From Limiplasma sp958448555 (GTDB taxonomy: Bacteria; Bacillota; Clostridia; Christensenellales; Aristaeellaceae), in NCBI GenBank assembly GCA_958448555.1, contig CAUDEL010000010.1, positions 1 through 64,000 on the forward strand: 64,000 bases of DNA. Reading direction: 5' to 3'. Under the pieces are notes generated by a model. It did not search any database. It saw only the letters and a program-made list of their open reading frames with translations, and was not told where the DNA came from. This document shows, piece after piece, positions 22,497 to 31,705 of this stretch (its first letter is position 1; every line of letters begins with the position of its first letter). The position numbers and the translations under genes are program-made.

Positions 22497-24581
22497 ATGG
22501 CAAGCTATCAAACCAAGGACATCCGTAACATCGCCCTCATGGGGCATGGCAGCGAAGGCAAAACGACGCTGATGGAGGCACTGCTGTTCGCTGCCGGAGC
22601 GATCGACCGCCAGGGTCGCGTCGAAGACGGCAACACCGTCACCGACTTTGATGCGGAGGAGATCAAGAGAAAAATCTCCATCAGCGCGGCCATTGCGCCG
22701 ATCGACTGGAACCAGAAAATGCTCAACGTTATTGATGTTCCCGGGTATTTTGATTTCGTTGGCGAGATGATGGGGCCCCTGCGCGTGGTGGAGACCGCCG
22801 CGATTCTGGTCAGCGCTGTCAGCGGCATTGCGGTCGGCACCGAAAAGGCGTGGGACTATGCCACGAAGAACAACGTCGGCAAAATGTTTATCGTCAATCA
22901 GATGGACCGCGACCATGCCAATTTTATGAAGGTGCAGTCGCAGCTGCGCGAGCGCTTCGGCAACAGCGTCGTTCCTATCCTTTTGCCCATCGGCGACGGC
23001 CCCAGCTACCGCGGCGTTGTCAACGTCCTGGAAAACAAGGCGTATGAGCGCGTCAACAAGGGCAAGCCCAAGGAGATTCCCGTCCCTGCCGAGATGGCCG
23101 ACGATATTTCCGTGGCCATGGAGGAGATCACCGAGGCGGCCGCGATGGCGGATGACGAGTTGACCATGAAGTACCTTGAGGAGGGAGAGCTCTCCCACGA
23201 GGAGCTTTTGGAAGGCTTCAAGCTGGGCATGTTCTCCGGCCAGATCTGCCCCGTGGTGCCCTGCTCCGCGCTCACCGGCGTTGGCGTTGCCAAGCTTTTG
23301 GACGTGATGGCGGACTTCCTGCCCTCGCCCAAGCGCGCGGTCTACAAGGGCGTCAATCCCAAGACGGGCGAGGAAATCGAGCGGGCCTGCAACAGCGACG
23401 AGCCCTTCAGCGCGCTGGTCTACAAGACCATCGCCGACCCCTTTGTGGGCAAGCTCAGCCTCTTTAAGGTCATGAGCGGAACGGCTACCGGCAATGGCAA
23501 CATCTACAACGCAAGCTGCGACAAGGCCGAGAAAGTCACCGGCATCTATGTGCTGCGCGGCAAGAAGCAGATCTCCACCCAGCTGCTCAACGCCGGCGAT
23601 ATGGGCGCCTTCTCCAAGCTCCAGTACACCAATACCGGCGATACGCTCTGCGATCCCGCCAACCCCATCAAATACCCGCCCATCGAATACCCGGCTCCCT
23701 GCATCAGCAAGGCGGTCTTTGCCGCCAAACAGGGCGAGGAGGACAAGGTCTTCGGCGGTCTGGCCCGCCTGATGGAGGAAGACCCGTCCATCAAACTGGA
23801 AAAGAACGTGGAGACCACCGAAACGCTGCTCTCCGGTCAGGGCGAATTGCACCTGGACGTGATCCGCAACAAGCTGGCCAGCAAGTTTGGCGCCAATGCC
23901 ACCCTGCAGGATCCCCGGATTCCCTATCGCGAAACCATCAAAAAGTCGGTTAAGGTCCAGGGACGCCACAAGAAGCAGTCCGGCGGCCATGGCCAGTTCG
24001 GCGACGTGTGGATTGAGTTTTCTCCCATCGGCGATACCGGGATCGACTTTGAGTTCGAGGATGCCGTGGTCGGCGGCGTGGTGCCGCGCAACTTCATCCC
24101 CTCGGTGGAAAAGGGCCTGCGCGAGAACATCCGCAAGGGCGTCCTGGCCGGCTATCCGATGGTTGGCCTCCATGCCAAGCTCTATGACGGCAGCTACCAC
24201 CCGGTGGATTCCTCTGAAATGGCCTTCAAAACTGCGGCGCGCATCGCCTACAAGAAGGGCTGCGCGGATGCGGCGCCCGTGCTTCTCGAGCCCATCATGC
24301 ATGTGGAGGTCTATGTGCCCGACGAGTACATGGGCGACGTGATGGGCGATATGAACAAGCGGCGCGGCCGCATCATGGGCATGAACCAGGTGGACGGCAT
24401 GCAGCAGCTCGTGGCCGAGGCGCCCCAGGCTGAGATGTTCAAGTATGCGACCGACCTGCGCTCCATGACCCAGGCCCGCGGCTGGTTTACGATGACCTTT
24501 GAGCGCTACGAGGAGGTTCCCGCCAACGTGGCTCAGAAGATCATCGAGAACGCGAAGCTGGATGAGGACGAGGAGGAATAA
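22497..24581 (+). CDS. Elongation factor G-like translational GTPase
   Basis: A 694-residue protein with full EF-G architecture. G1 is GHGSEGKT (16-23) and G3 is DVPGYFDF (80-87). G4 is NQMD (134-137), with Gln replacing the usual Lys of NKxD. Domain II follows (about 280-370), and domains III-V contain SGQGELHLDVI and GHGQFGDVWIEF. The effector region (KRKISISAAI) lacks the RGITI sequence of canonical EF-G. These deviations place it with the EF-G-like paralogues often found beside a canonical fusA, whose role is uncertain. Ribosome-binding site AAGGGGG. Confidence 0.88.
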   Translation: MASYQTKDIRNIALMGHGSEGKTTLMEALLFAAGAIDRQGRVEDGNTVTDFDAEEIKRKISISAAIAPIDWNQKMLNVIDVPGYFDFVGEMMGPLRVVETAAILVSAVSGIAVGTEKAWDYATKNNVGKMFIVNQMDRDHANFMKVQSQLRERFGNSVVPILLPIGDGPSYRGVVNVLENKAYERVNKGKPKEIPVPAEMADDISVAMEEITEAAAMADDELTMKYLEEGELSHEELLEGFKLGMFSGQICPVVPCSALTGVGVAKLLDVMADFLPSPKRAVYKGVNPKTGEEIERACNSDEPFSALVYKTIADPFVGKLSLFKVMSGTATGNGNIYNASCDKAEKVTGIYVLRGKKQISTQLLNAGDMGAFSKLQYTNTGDTLCDPANPIKYPPIEYPAPCISKAVFAAKQGEEDKVFGGLARLMEEDPSIKLEKNVETTETLLSGQGELHLDVIRNKLASKFGANATLQDPRIPYRETIKKSVKVQGRHKKQSGGHGQFGDVWIEFSPIGDTGIDFEFEDAVVGGVVPRNFIPSVEKGLRENIRKGVLAGYPMVGLHAKLYDGSYHPVDSSEMAFKTAARIAYKKGCADAAPVLLEPIMHVEVYVPDEYMGDVMGDMNKRRGRIMGMNQVDGMQQLVAEAPQAEMFKYATDLRSMTQARGWFTMTFERYEEVPANVAQKIIENAKLDEDEEE

Positions 24582-24668
24582 TCCCGTCTTTGGTTATCAA
24601 CGGAGGGACCGGTGCGCGTTTCGCATCGGTCCCCTTGTGCGCTCAGAGAAAAAGGAGGAAGCGGGTCC

Positions 24669-25592
24669 GTGATTACCACCGTATGCATGAATCCTTCCTT
24701 TGACAAGACGGCTTCGGTCGAGAAGCTTGTCGCAGGCGAGGTCAACCGCCTGCGCGACGTGCGCGTGGACGTGGGCGGGAAGGGCGTCAACGTGGCGGTC
24801 GTCCTCAGGCGCCTGGGCGTGCCGGTCGGCTGCGTGGGCTGTCTGGGCGAGCGCGGCAGGGAATCCTTTCTCAAAATGATCGCTCGAGAGGACGTGCCCT
24901 TCGCCTATCTTCCCATGCCCGGAGAGGTGCGCACGAACCTCAAGCTCGTCGATGAGAGCAGCCGCGTGATTACGGAATTCAACGAGCCGGGCATCCGCAT
25001 GGAGGCGCAGGAGCTTTCGTCGTTCCTGACGCTCTTGAGGGAAAAGGCCGAGGGAAGCAGCTATGTGGTTCTCAGCGGGCGCCTCCCGGAAGGGTGCGCC
25101 GAGGACACCTATCAGCGCTGTCTCAAGGTGCTTGGTGGGACGCGCTGCGTGCTTGATTCCGCCGGAACGCCCCTGTTGCATGGAATCAAGGAAAAGCCGT
25201 TTCTCATCAAACCCAACCTGCCCGAAATCGAGGCAATCATGAAACGGGAGCTCCGTACGCTTCGGGGGCTGAGGGATGCGGCGCTGTTTTTGATCGACTA
25301 TGGCGCCCAAAACGTCATCATCTCCATGGGCAAATATGGTGCCATGTTCGCAAGCCGGACGGAGGCTTTTTTCGCCCCTGCCCTGATGGTGGAGGCTCGC
25401 TCCACCGTTGGCGCGGGCGATGCGATGATCGGCGGCGTCCTGACTGGCCTGGAGCGTGGCGAGCGCATGGCGGACGCCTTCCGCTACGGCGTGGCGGCTG
25501 GAGCCGCCAGCGTCATGACCGACGGGACGCAGCTTCTGCGAAAGCCGGACTTTGAGGCGCTCTTGCCCAAAGTGACCGTGCAGGAAGTATGA
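24669..25592 (+). CDS. PfkB family sugar kinase, 1-phosphofructokinase-like
   Basis: A 307-residue ribokinase-fold kinase. Motif 1 is VGGKGVNVAVVLRRLG (about 36-51), and the anion-hole motif is STVGAGDAMIGG with the catalytic aspartate. The N-terminus ITTVCMNPSFDKT is characteristic of the FruK/LacC group, which phosphorylates fructose-1-P or tagatose-6-P. No PTS gene adjoins, so the substrate is not settled. The start is GTG 10 nt after AAAGGAGG. Its stop overlaps the GNAT gene as ATGA. Confidence 0.85.
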   Translation: MITTVCMNPSFDKTASVEKLVAGEVNRLRDVRVDVGGKGVNVAVVLRRLGVPVGCVGCLGERGRESFLKMIAREDVPFAYLPMPGEVRTNLKLVDESSRVITEFNEPGIRMEAQELSSFLTLLREKAEGSSYVVLSGRLPEGCAEDTYQRCLKVLGGTRCVLDSAGTPLLHGIKEKPFLIKPNLPEIEAIMKRELRTLRGLRDAALFLIDYGAQNVIISMGKYGAMFASRTEAFFAPALMVEARSTVGAGDAMIGGVLTGLERGERMADAFRYGVAAGAASVMTDGTQLLRKPDFEALLPKVTVQEV

Positions 25593-26098
25593 AGACGGAG
25601 TTTGAACGCGCCTTTATCCGCGCCGGGCGGCGCGGGCAAACGCTGCTGGAAGACGGGCTGGTCGCCCTGCGGCCCAGGGAGTACAGCGGACACGTCGCGC
25701 AGCTTGGAGGCGCAAAATCCCTGATTTTTGACATTCTGATGAACTGCCCCTTTCCGGGGACGGCGGGCGAGATCGCGCTGAGGGTGGGGGAGGACGAAAG
25801 CCTTTTCTACCTGGGCCATATCGGTTATCATATCGATCCGCCCTTTCGCGGCAGGCATGCGGCCCTGCATGCCTGCAGGCTTTGCTTGCCAGTGTTTGCG
25901 CAGATGGGGATGCGCACCTTCGTCATCACCACCGACGAGGACAACCTCCCCAGCATACGAACCTGCGAGCGGCTCGGCTGCACGCTGGAGAGCACGGTGG
26001 ACGTGCCCCTGTGGTGCCGCCAGGAATTTTCCATCAGCGCCCGAAAACGCCGCTATGTATACGCTCCCGGGACACCTGCAAACGATAAAATGCGGTAA
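25589..26098 (+). CDS. GNAT family N-acetyltransferase
   Basis: A 169-residue protein with a GNAT core. The acetyl-CoA region reads YHIDPPFRGRHAALHACRL (about 76-94; R/Q-x-x-G-x-G/A type, degenerate). The C-terminal part TTDEDNLPSIRTCERLGCTL corresponds to the N..S...E.LGF motif B. It is coupled to the upstream sugar kinase by a 4-nt overlap. The substrate cannot be predicted. Confidence 0.78.
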   Translation: MKTEFERAFIRAGRRGQTLLEDGLVALRPREYSGHVAQLGGAKSLIFDILMNCPFPGTAGEIALRVGEDESLFYLGHIGYHIDPPFRGRHAALHACRLCLPVFAQMGMRTFVITTDEDNLPSIRTCERLGCTLESTVDVPLWCRQEFSISARKRRYVYAPGTPANDKMR

Positions 26099-26163
26099 CG
26101 GCTTTTCTTTTTGCATAAGATAGGGTAAAATACAGGGGAAAGTTCTGGAAGGGTGGTGCCTCT

Positions 26164-26961
26164 TTGGACGCGACGATTCAGGGCTGCCGCATCTTTTACC
26201 GCCGTTCACAGGTGGAAAAGTCGGACGGCCCTACGATTTTGCTCCTGCACGGCTGGGGATGTGACGGCTCCATCTTCTCCTTTATTGAGCGGGGGCTGAA
26301 CGAACGCGCGGATGTGCTTACTGTCGATTTTCCCGGCCATGGACAAAGCGGCGAGCCGCCTCAGCCCTGGGGTGTGCCGGAATATGCCGGGCAGATCGCC
26401 GGCCTGCTGGAATCGCTCTCCATTCCAAAGGTGCGCATCGTGGCGCACTCCTTCGGCGGCCGTGTCGCCGTCTATCTGGCCTCACACCGGCCGGAGCTTG
26501 TGGAGCAGATGGTTATTACGGGGGGCGCCGGAATCCGCAAGCCTCTGACGGACACCCAGAAGAAGCGCCAAGCCCGCTTCAAACGCATCAACGCCTTTTT
26601 CAATGCTCTCAAGCGCTTTTCCCCGCTTTCCGCCATCGTGGGAAGATGGCAGGAGGCGCTTCGCAGGCGCTATGGCTCCGCCGATTATATCCGTCTGAAC
26701 GAGAACATGCGCCAGACCTTCTCCAAGGTCGTTTCCCAGGACCTCTATCCCTTCCTCAAGGACATCCAGGCGCCCACGCTCCTGGTGTGGGGGAGCGAGG
26801 ACACGGAAACGCCCCTGTGGATGGGCGAGCAGATGGAAAAAGCCATCCCCGACGCGGGATTGGTGGTGTTTGAGGGCAGGACGCACTTTGCCTTCATCGA
26901 GGAATGGCAACGCTTTTTGACGATTGCCAAGCAATTCTTTTGGGGAGGTCAGACGGCATGA
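26164..26961 (+). CDS. Alpha/beta-hydrolase
   Basis: A 265-residue cytosolic alpha/beta-hydrolase. The oxyanion segment is LLLHGWGCDG, the nucleophile elbow is AHSFGGR (GxSxG type, Ser near residue 100), the acid is in VWGSEDTETP and the histidine in GRTHFAF, so the triad is complete. The start is TTG after a GGAAGGGTGG site. It overlaps the MurF-like gene by 4 nt and precedes ddl, so it may act in cell-envelope metabolism, but the substrate is unknown. Confidence 0.82.
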   Translation: MDATIQGCRIFYRRSQVEKSDGPTILLLHGWGCDGSIFSFIERGLNERADVLTVDFPGHGQSGEPPQPWGVPEYAGQIAGLLESLSIPKVRIVAHSFGGRVAVYLASHRPELVEQMVITGGAGIRKPLTDTQKKRQARFKRINAFFNALKRFSPLSAIVGRWQEALRRRYGSADYIRLNENMRQTFSKVVSQDLYPFLKDIQAPTLLVWGSEDTETPLWMGEQMEKAIPDAGLVVFEGRTHFAFIEEWQRFLTIAKQFFWGGQTA

Positions 26962-28577
26962 ATCTGGGTGCGCCGCTTCTTCGCTGGCTGACGCTGCTTT
27001 CGCCGGTATGCTGCTGCCTGTTTTCCGCACGCGGTATTCTGCATTTTTTTCAGCTGGAAAGCTACCAGTTTCCGGGCTATTTCCGCTCCCTCAAACGCAA
27101 CCGCGTTCACAGCCTCCTTCCCGGCCTTTGCTCCTGCGTGGCCGTGCTGGTGCTGCTCTATTGCTTTGACCTGCTCGCCCTGCGGGAAGCGCCGGGATGG
27201 CTCGCAACAGTCGCGGCTGTCCTGCTCCTGCCGCTGTCGGCCGGAGCCGGGCTTTTGATCGGCCGCGTCTTTTCTCCCAAACGCGCCAAGAAGAAGTTCG
27301 TGCTCACCGGCCGCGTAAAGCGCCTCTATGCCGTGCTCTTTCTGGTGATGACGCTCATCAGCGCCCTGACGGCGCAGGCGCCATGGGCGGTCTTTCCCGC
27401 GCTGTGGCCGCTTTTGCTGCCGCTGGTTGTCGCGCTTGCGGGGCTCCTGGCCTGGCCGCTGGAGAAGGCCATCAGTGAGTGCTATTTCCGTGACGCACGC
27501 CGAAAGCTCCTCTCCAACCCCAAGCTCGTGCGCATCGGCATCACGGGAAGCTATGGTAAAACCTCCGTCAAGCACATCCTGGGTACGATTTTAAGCGAGA
27601 AGTACCCGACGCTGATTACCCCCGCCAGCTTCAATACCCCCATGGGCGTCACCCGCGCCATCCGGGAAAAGCTCCTGCCTTCCCATCAGATCTTCGTGGG
27701 AGAAATGGGGGCGCGGCATGTCGGCGATATCAGGGAGATGTGTCGGCTGGTGCATCCCACCATCGGCATCATCACCTCCGTGGGGCCGCAGCATCTGGAA
27801 ACCTTCAAAACCATTGAGCGCGTTGCCGCCACGAAGTATGAGCTGATCGAGGCCCTGCCCGCGGAGGGCTCCCACAGCTATTTCTATGATGACGCAAGCT
27901 ATGTGCGGCAGATGTACGAGCGCACCCGCAAGCCCAAAACCCTCTGCGGGACCGACCCGGAGCATTGCGACTGCTGGTGCGACGATGTGCGCGTTTCAGC
28001 CGAGGGAAGCCATTTCACGCTGCATATCCGCGGCCTTGGCAGCATCGAATGTCAGACCCGCCTGCTGGGCGAGCACAGCATCCACAACATTTTGCTGGCT
28101 GCGGCCGTGGCAGCCGACCTGGGGCTGACGCTACGCCAGATTTCGCACGGGGTGGAAAAGCTCGCGCCCGTGAAGCACCGGCTGGAGCTTTTGACGCATC
28201 CGGGCAGCTTCACCATCATCAACGACGCCTTCAACTCCAACCCCGTCGGTGCGAAGGCCGCGCTGAAGGTGCTTCAGGGCTTTCCCGCGCGCCGCATCAT
28301 CATCACGCCCGGCATGGTGGAGCTGGGGGAGCGGGAGGCGGAATACAACCGGGAATTCGGGCGCGAGATGGCCTCCTGCGTGGACATCGCCATCATCGTG
28401 GGCAAAAACCGGGCCGTTCCCATTCTCGAGGGCCTGAAGGAAGCGGGCTTCCCGGAAGAAAACATCCACCGCGTGGACAGCCTGGAGGCTTCCACCGTCC
28501 TGCTTCACAGCCTGGTCCGGCCCACGGACACGGTGCTTTATGAAAACGATCTTCCCGATCATTATCAGGAAGCCTGA
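26958..28577 (+). CDS. Membrane-embedded Mur ligase, MurF-like
   Basis: A 539-residue protein. The first about 165 residues form roughly five hydrophobic helices. The Mur ligase part begins with the P-loop GITGSYGKTS (about 193-202). MurF-type motifs follow: GEMGARHVGDI, HSIHNILLAAAVA and NDAFNSNPVGAKAAL. The C-terminal domain carries RIIITPGMVELGERE. MurF adds D-Ala-D-Ala to the UDP-MurNAc-tripeptide and is normally soluble, so this N-terminal membrane domain is unusual and a non-canonical substrate is possible. The start is the ATG overlapping the hydrolase stop, with GGGGAGG upstream. The ddl gene follows after 14 nt. Confidence 0.85.
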   Translation: MNLGAPLLRWLTLLSPVCCCLFSARGILHFFQLESYQFPGYFRSLKRNRVHSLLPGLCSCVAVLVLLYCFDLLALREAPGWLATVAAVLLLPLSAGAGLLIGRVFSPKRAKKKFVLTGRVKRLYAVLFLVMTLISALTAQAPWAVFPALWPLLLPLVVALAGLLAWPLEKAISECYFRDARRKLLSNPKLVRIGITGSYGKTSVKHILGTILSEKYPTLITPASFNTPMGVTRAIREKLLPSHQIFVGEMGARHVGDIREMCRLVHPTIGIITSVGPQHLETFKTIERVAATKYELIEALPAEGSHSYFYDDASYVRQMYERTRKPKTLCGTDPEHCDCWCDDVRVSAEGSHFTLHIRGLGSIECQTRLLGEHSIHNILLAAAVAADLGLTLRQISHGVEKLAPVKHRLELLTHPGSFTIINDAFNSNPVGAKAALKVLQGFPARRIIITPGMVELGEREAEYNREFGREMASCVDIAIIVGKNRAVPILEGLKEAGFPEENIHRVDSLEASTVLLHSLVRPTDTVLYENDLPDHYQEA

Positions 28578-28591
28578 CTGGAGGAACCGAT

Positions 28592-29800
28592 ATGAGCAAG
28601 ATCCAACTGGGCGTGATGTTCGGCAGCCGCAGCTGCGAGCATGAGGTGTCCATCATCAGCGCCGTGCAGCTCATGCGCGCCGCAGACCGCCAGACGTACG
28701 ATGTGATCCCCGTCTACATCAGTAAAAAAGGAGAATGGTACACGGGCGACGCGCTGCTGGATATCTCCGCCTATACGCCCTTTGACGAGAATCGAAAGGG
28801 CGTCGTGCGCGTCAACCTGGACGTGACCGCAGGCTCCGGGACGCTGACGCGCCTGGAGCGGGGCAAGGGTCTGCTGGGCAGGGACCGCGAGGTGATCGTC
28901 GCCCGCCTGGACTGCGTGATCCCGGTGTTTCACGGCATGCATGGCGAGGACGGCACCATTCAAGGGCTCTTGGAGCTGTGCAACATCCCCTATGCCTCCT
29001 CCGGCGTCGGCGCCAGCGCGATGGGGATGGATAAGGTGTATATGAAGCAGTTCTTCCGCGGCGCCGGCTTCCCGGTGCTGCCGAGCTGCTGGTTTTTGCG
29101 CCGCGCCTGGGACGAGGACCCGAAGGCTGTGATGGATCGAATCGAAAAGGAGCTTTCGTATCCCGTGTTTGTAAAGCCCGCCTCGCTGGGCTCCTCCATC
29201 GGAGTGACCAAGGCGCGCGACCGCTCCTCGCTGGAGGAGTCGCTGAAGCTGGCCTTTGAGTTCGACCGCAAGGTGCTTGTGGAAAAGGGGCTGGAGGACC
29301 CGCTGGAGCTCAACTGCTCCGTGCTGGGCTATAACGGCCAGGCCCGGGCCAGCGAGATCGAGATGCCCATTTCCGGCGGAGACCTGCTCACCTTTATGGA
29401 CAAATATCTGGCCGGCAACTCGACCAAGGGCATGGCCTCGCTCAAGCGCGTGCTGCCCGCGCCCATCGAGCCGGAATTGCGGGAGAAAATCCGAAGCCTG
29501 TCCGTGGAGATCTTCAACGACATGGACTGCAAGGGTGTGGTGCGTATCGACTACATGTACGACGCGGCCAGCGACGGTCTCTATATCACCGAAATCAACA
29601 CCATTCCCGGCTCCCTGGCCTTCTATCTCTGGGAAGCCGGCGGAATGTCCTACGGCAAGCTGGTGGATGAGATGGTCCGCTGCGCCATGGAGGCGCAGCG
29701 TGACAAGGATGACAGCAACTATGCCTATTCCTCGGACATCCTCAGCAACATCTCCCTGGGCGGAAAGGCCGGGAGCAAAGCGGGGCTGAAAAACGCCTGA
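28592..29800 (+). CDS. ddl: D-alanine--D-alanine ligase family protein
   Basis: A 402-residue ATP-grasp ligase. The N-terminal GSRSCEHEVSIISA is the Ddl signature with the catalytic glutamate. The region GEDGTIQGLLELCNIPY (about 112-128) and the ATP-binding KPASLGSSIGVTKA follow. The C-terminal EINTIPGSLAFYLWEAGG holds the metal-binding Asn; classical Ddl reads NTxPG. It is longer than typical Ddl (about 310-370). Placed directly after the MurF-like gene, it should supply D-Ala-D-Ala for peptidoglycan. Confidence 0.9.
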   Translation: MSKIQLGVMFGSRSCEHEVSIISAVQLMRAADRQTYDVIPVYISKKGEWYTGDALLDISAYTPFDENRKGVVRVNLDVTAGSGTLTRLERGKGLLGRDREVIVARLDCVIPVFHGMHGEDGTIQGLLELCNIPYASSGVGASAMGMDKVYMKQFFRGAGFPVLPSCWFLRRAWDEDPKAVMDRIEKELSYPVFVKPASLGSSIGVTKARDRSSLEESLKLAFEFDRKVLVEKGLEDPLELNCSVLGYNGQARASEIEMPISGGDLLTFMDKYLAGNSTKGMASLKRVLPAPIEPELREKIRSLSVEIFNDMDCKGVVRIDYMYDAASDGLYITEINTIPGSLAFYLWEAGGMSYGKLVDEMVRCAMEAQRDKDDSNYAYSSDILSNISLGGKAGSKAGLKNA

Positions 29801-29818
29801 AACGCACAAAGGAGCACT

Positions 29819-31705
29819 ATGGTCGAGCTAGCACAGATCAAGGACCCGGCGGATCTTCGCCTCCTGTCGCGCGAGGAATGTGAGGAACTGGCTGACGATA
29901 TCCGCACCAAAATCATTCAAACCGTTTCCCGCAACGGGGGGCATCTCTCCTCCAACCTTGGCGTGGTGGAGATCACCCTGGCGCTGCATCGCGTGTTTGA
30001 CACGCCGCGGGATAAGATCATCTTTGACGTAGGCCACCAGGCGTACGCGCACAAGCTGGTCACGGGGCGCTATGACGCCTTTGACACGCTGCGCACCTAT
30101 GGCGGTTTGTCCGGCTTTCCCCGCCGGTGCGAAAGCGAATATGACTGTTTTGAAGCGGGTCATGCTTCCACGGCGATCTCCGCGGCGCTGGGTCTTGCGC
30201 GGGCGCGCGACGCCCGGGGGGAGAAGCACCATGTTGTGGCGGTGGTGGGCGACGGCGCGCTGACCGGCGGCATGTGCTACGAAGCGCTGAACGACTGCGG
30301 GAATTCCAAAACCCGCCTGATTCTTGTGCTCAATGACAACGAGATGTCCATCGCCCAGAACGTAGGCGCCCTGAGCAAGCACCTCTCCAGCCTCCGGGCC
30401 AGCGTGGGCTGGAACAGCACCAAAAAGCGGGTCAAAAGTCGTCTGGCCCGCCTGCCGGTTCTGGGGCAGCCCATCTACCGCGTCATCCACACCACCAAGC
30501 GCATGATTAAAAGCATATTTGTCGACGAGGGCTTTTTTTCCGCGCTTGGCTTCCGCTACCTCGGCCCCATCGACGGCAATAACCTCGCCGCCGTGGAGGG
30601 CATGCTCAGGCAGGCCAGGCAGCTAGACGAGCCGGTGGTCATTCACTGCGTGACCAAGAAGGGATATGGTTACAACCGCGCCGAACGCCGCCCGGAAGAC
30701 TTTCACGGAACGCCGCCCTTTCTTGTGGAGACGGGGCAAGTCAGCGCTGGCGGCCGCCAAGCCAACGGCGAGGTGGCCATGCGTGCGCTTATTGACATCG
30801 CCAGGCGGGATCAACGCATCGTTGCCGTCACGGCTGCCATGCCGCTTGGCACCTGCACGCATCTGTTTGAAGCGGCGTTTCCCGATCGCCATTTCGACGT
30901 GGGGATTGCCGAGGAACACGCCGTTACGATGTGCGCAGGCATGGCCTCTGGCGGCCTGCGCCCGTTTTTCTTCGTCTATTCCACTTTTTTGCAGCGCGGA
31001 TACGATCAGGTACTGCATGATGCCTGCATCCAGAAGCTGCCGGTGGTGTTCATGCTCGACCGCGCCGGCATCTCCAACGAGGACGGCCAATCCCACCAGG
31101 GGTTATATGACTTTGCCTACCTGCGCCATATTCCGAATATGACGGTGCTCGCGCCCGCCGACGCGGCGGAGCTTGAGGCGATGATTCCCGCGGCGCTGAA
31201 GCTGGGCGCTCCCTGTTCCATCCGCTATCCCAAAAATGCCGAATGTCTCCCGGAGGGCTACGAGATTCGGGAATTCGCTATCGGAAAGTGGCAGATTCTT
31301 CGTGCTGGGGACGATGTCGTCCTTCTGGCAACGGGAACCATGACGGCGGCGGCGTTGCGCGTCGCCGAGACGCTTGCGGGCGAGGGGATGCATGCCGAAG
31401 TCATCAACGCCTCCACGATCAAGCCCCTGGATGGCAAATGCCTCGAGGGCCTGTTTGCGCGCGGCCTCCCGATCCTGACCCTGGAAGAGCACGTGGCGGC
31501 GGGCGGCTTTGGAAGCGCCGTGCTGGAATATGCCGCATCCTGCGGGGCATGTGTGCCCGTTCGTGTGATGGCTGTGGGCGATTTGTTTGTACAGCATGGC
31601 GATCACAGGCATCTGCTCAAGGAGGTCGGCCTGGACGACGAAGCCATCGCCCAGGCGGTGCGGGAAACGGTGCGCAGAGAGGCGGCGGTCTGCTATGTCC
31701 GATAA
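29819..31705 (+). CDS. dxs: 1-deoxy-D-xylulose-5-phosphate synthase
   Basis: A 628-residue thiamine-diphosphate enzyme, first step of the MEP isoprenoid pathway. Motifs: HLSSNLGVVEITLALH (about 41-56), the TPP/Mg site GDGALTGGMCYEALND, the catalytic GIAEEHAVTMCAGMA of the pyrimidine domain, and the transketolase C-domain with ASTIKPLD. Full family length. The ATG follows AAGGAGC. It overlaps tlyA by 11 nt, the gene order usual in Firmicutes. Confidence 0.96.
   Translation: MVELAQIKDPADLRLLSREECEELADDIRTKIIQTVSRNGGHLSSNLGVVEITLALHRVFDTPRDKIIFDVGHQAYAHKLVTGRYDAFDTLRTYGGLSGFPRRCESEYDCFEAGHASTAISAALGLARARDARGEKHHVVAVVGDGALTGGMCYEALNDCGNSKTRLILVLNDNEMSIAQNVGALSKHLSSLRASVGWNSTKKRVKSRLARLPVLGQPIYRVIHTTKRMIKSIFVDEGFFSALGFRYLGPIDGNNLAAVEGMLRQARQLDEPVVIHCVTKKGYGYNRAERRPEDFHGTPPFLVETGQVSAGGRQANGEVAMRALIDIARRDQRIVAVTAAMPLGTCTHLFEAAFPDRHFDVGIAEEHAVTMCAGMASGGLRPFFFVYSTFLQRGYDQVLHDACIQKLPVVFMLDRAGISNEDGQSHQGLYDFAYLRHIPNMTVLAPADAAELEAMIPAALKLGAPCSIRYPKNAECLPEGYEIREFAIGKWQILRAGDDVVLLATGTMTAAALRVAETLAGEGMHAEVINASTIKPLDGKCLEGLFARGLPILTLEEHVAAGGFGSAVLEYAASCGACVPVRVMAVGDLFVQHGDHRHLLKEVGLDDEAIAQAVRETVRREAAVCYVR

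Noticed and set aside
21252..24302. Very long open frame on the reverse strand opposite the Ppx/GppA and EF-G genes (about 1000 codons)
   Set aside because: It mirrors two clearly real genes, has no ribosome-binding site and gives a His/Gly/Leu-rich low-information product typical of antisense frames in GC-rich coding DNA. The same applies to antisense frames at 175-1923, 6413-8179, 35088-37214, 51712-53646, 55073-57340, 57181-59364 and 60076-63684.
24605..24633. Hairpin between the EF-G-like and PfkB genes as a terminator
   Set aside because: The 12-bp stem is real but is followed by CTTGTGCGC with no T-run on either strand, so it is not called as a terminator; it may be a leader structure.
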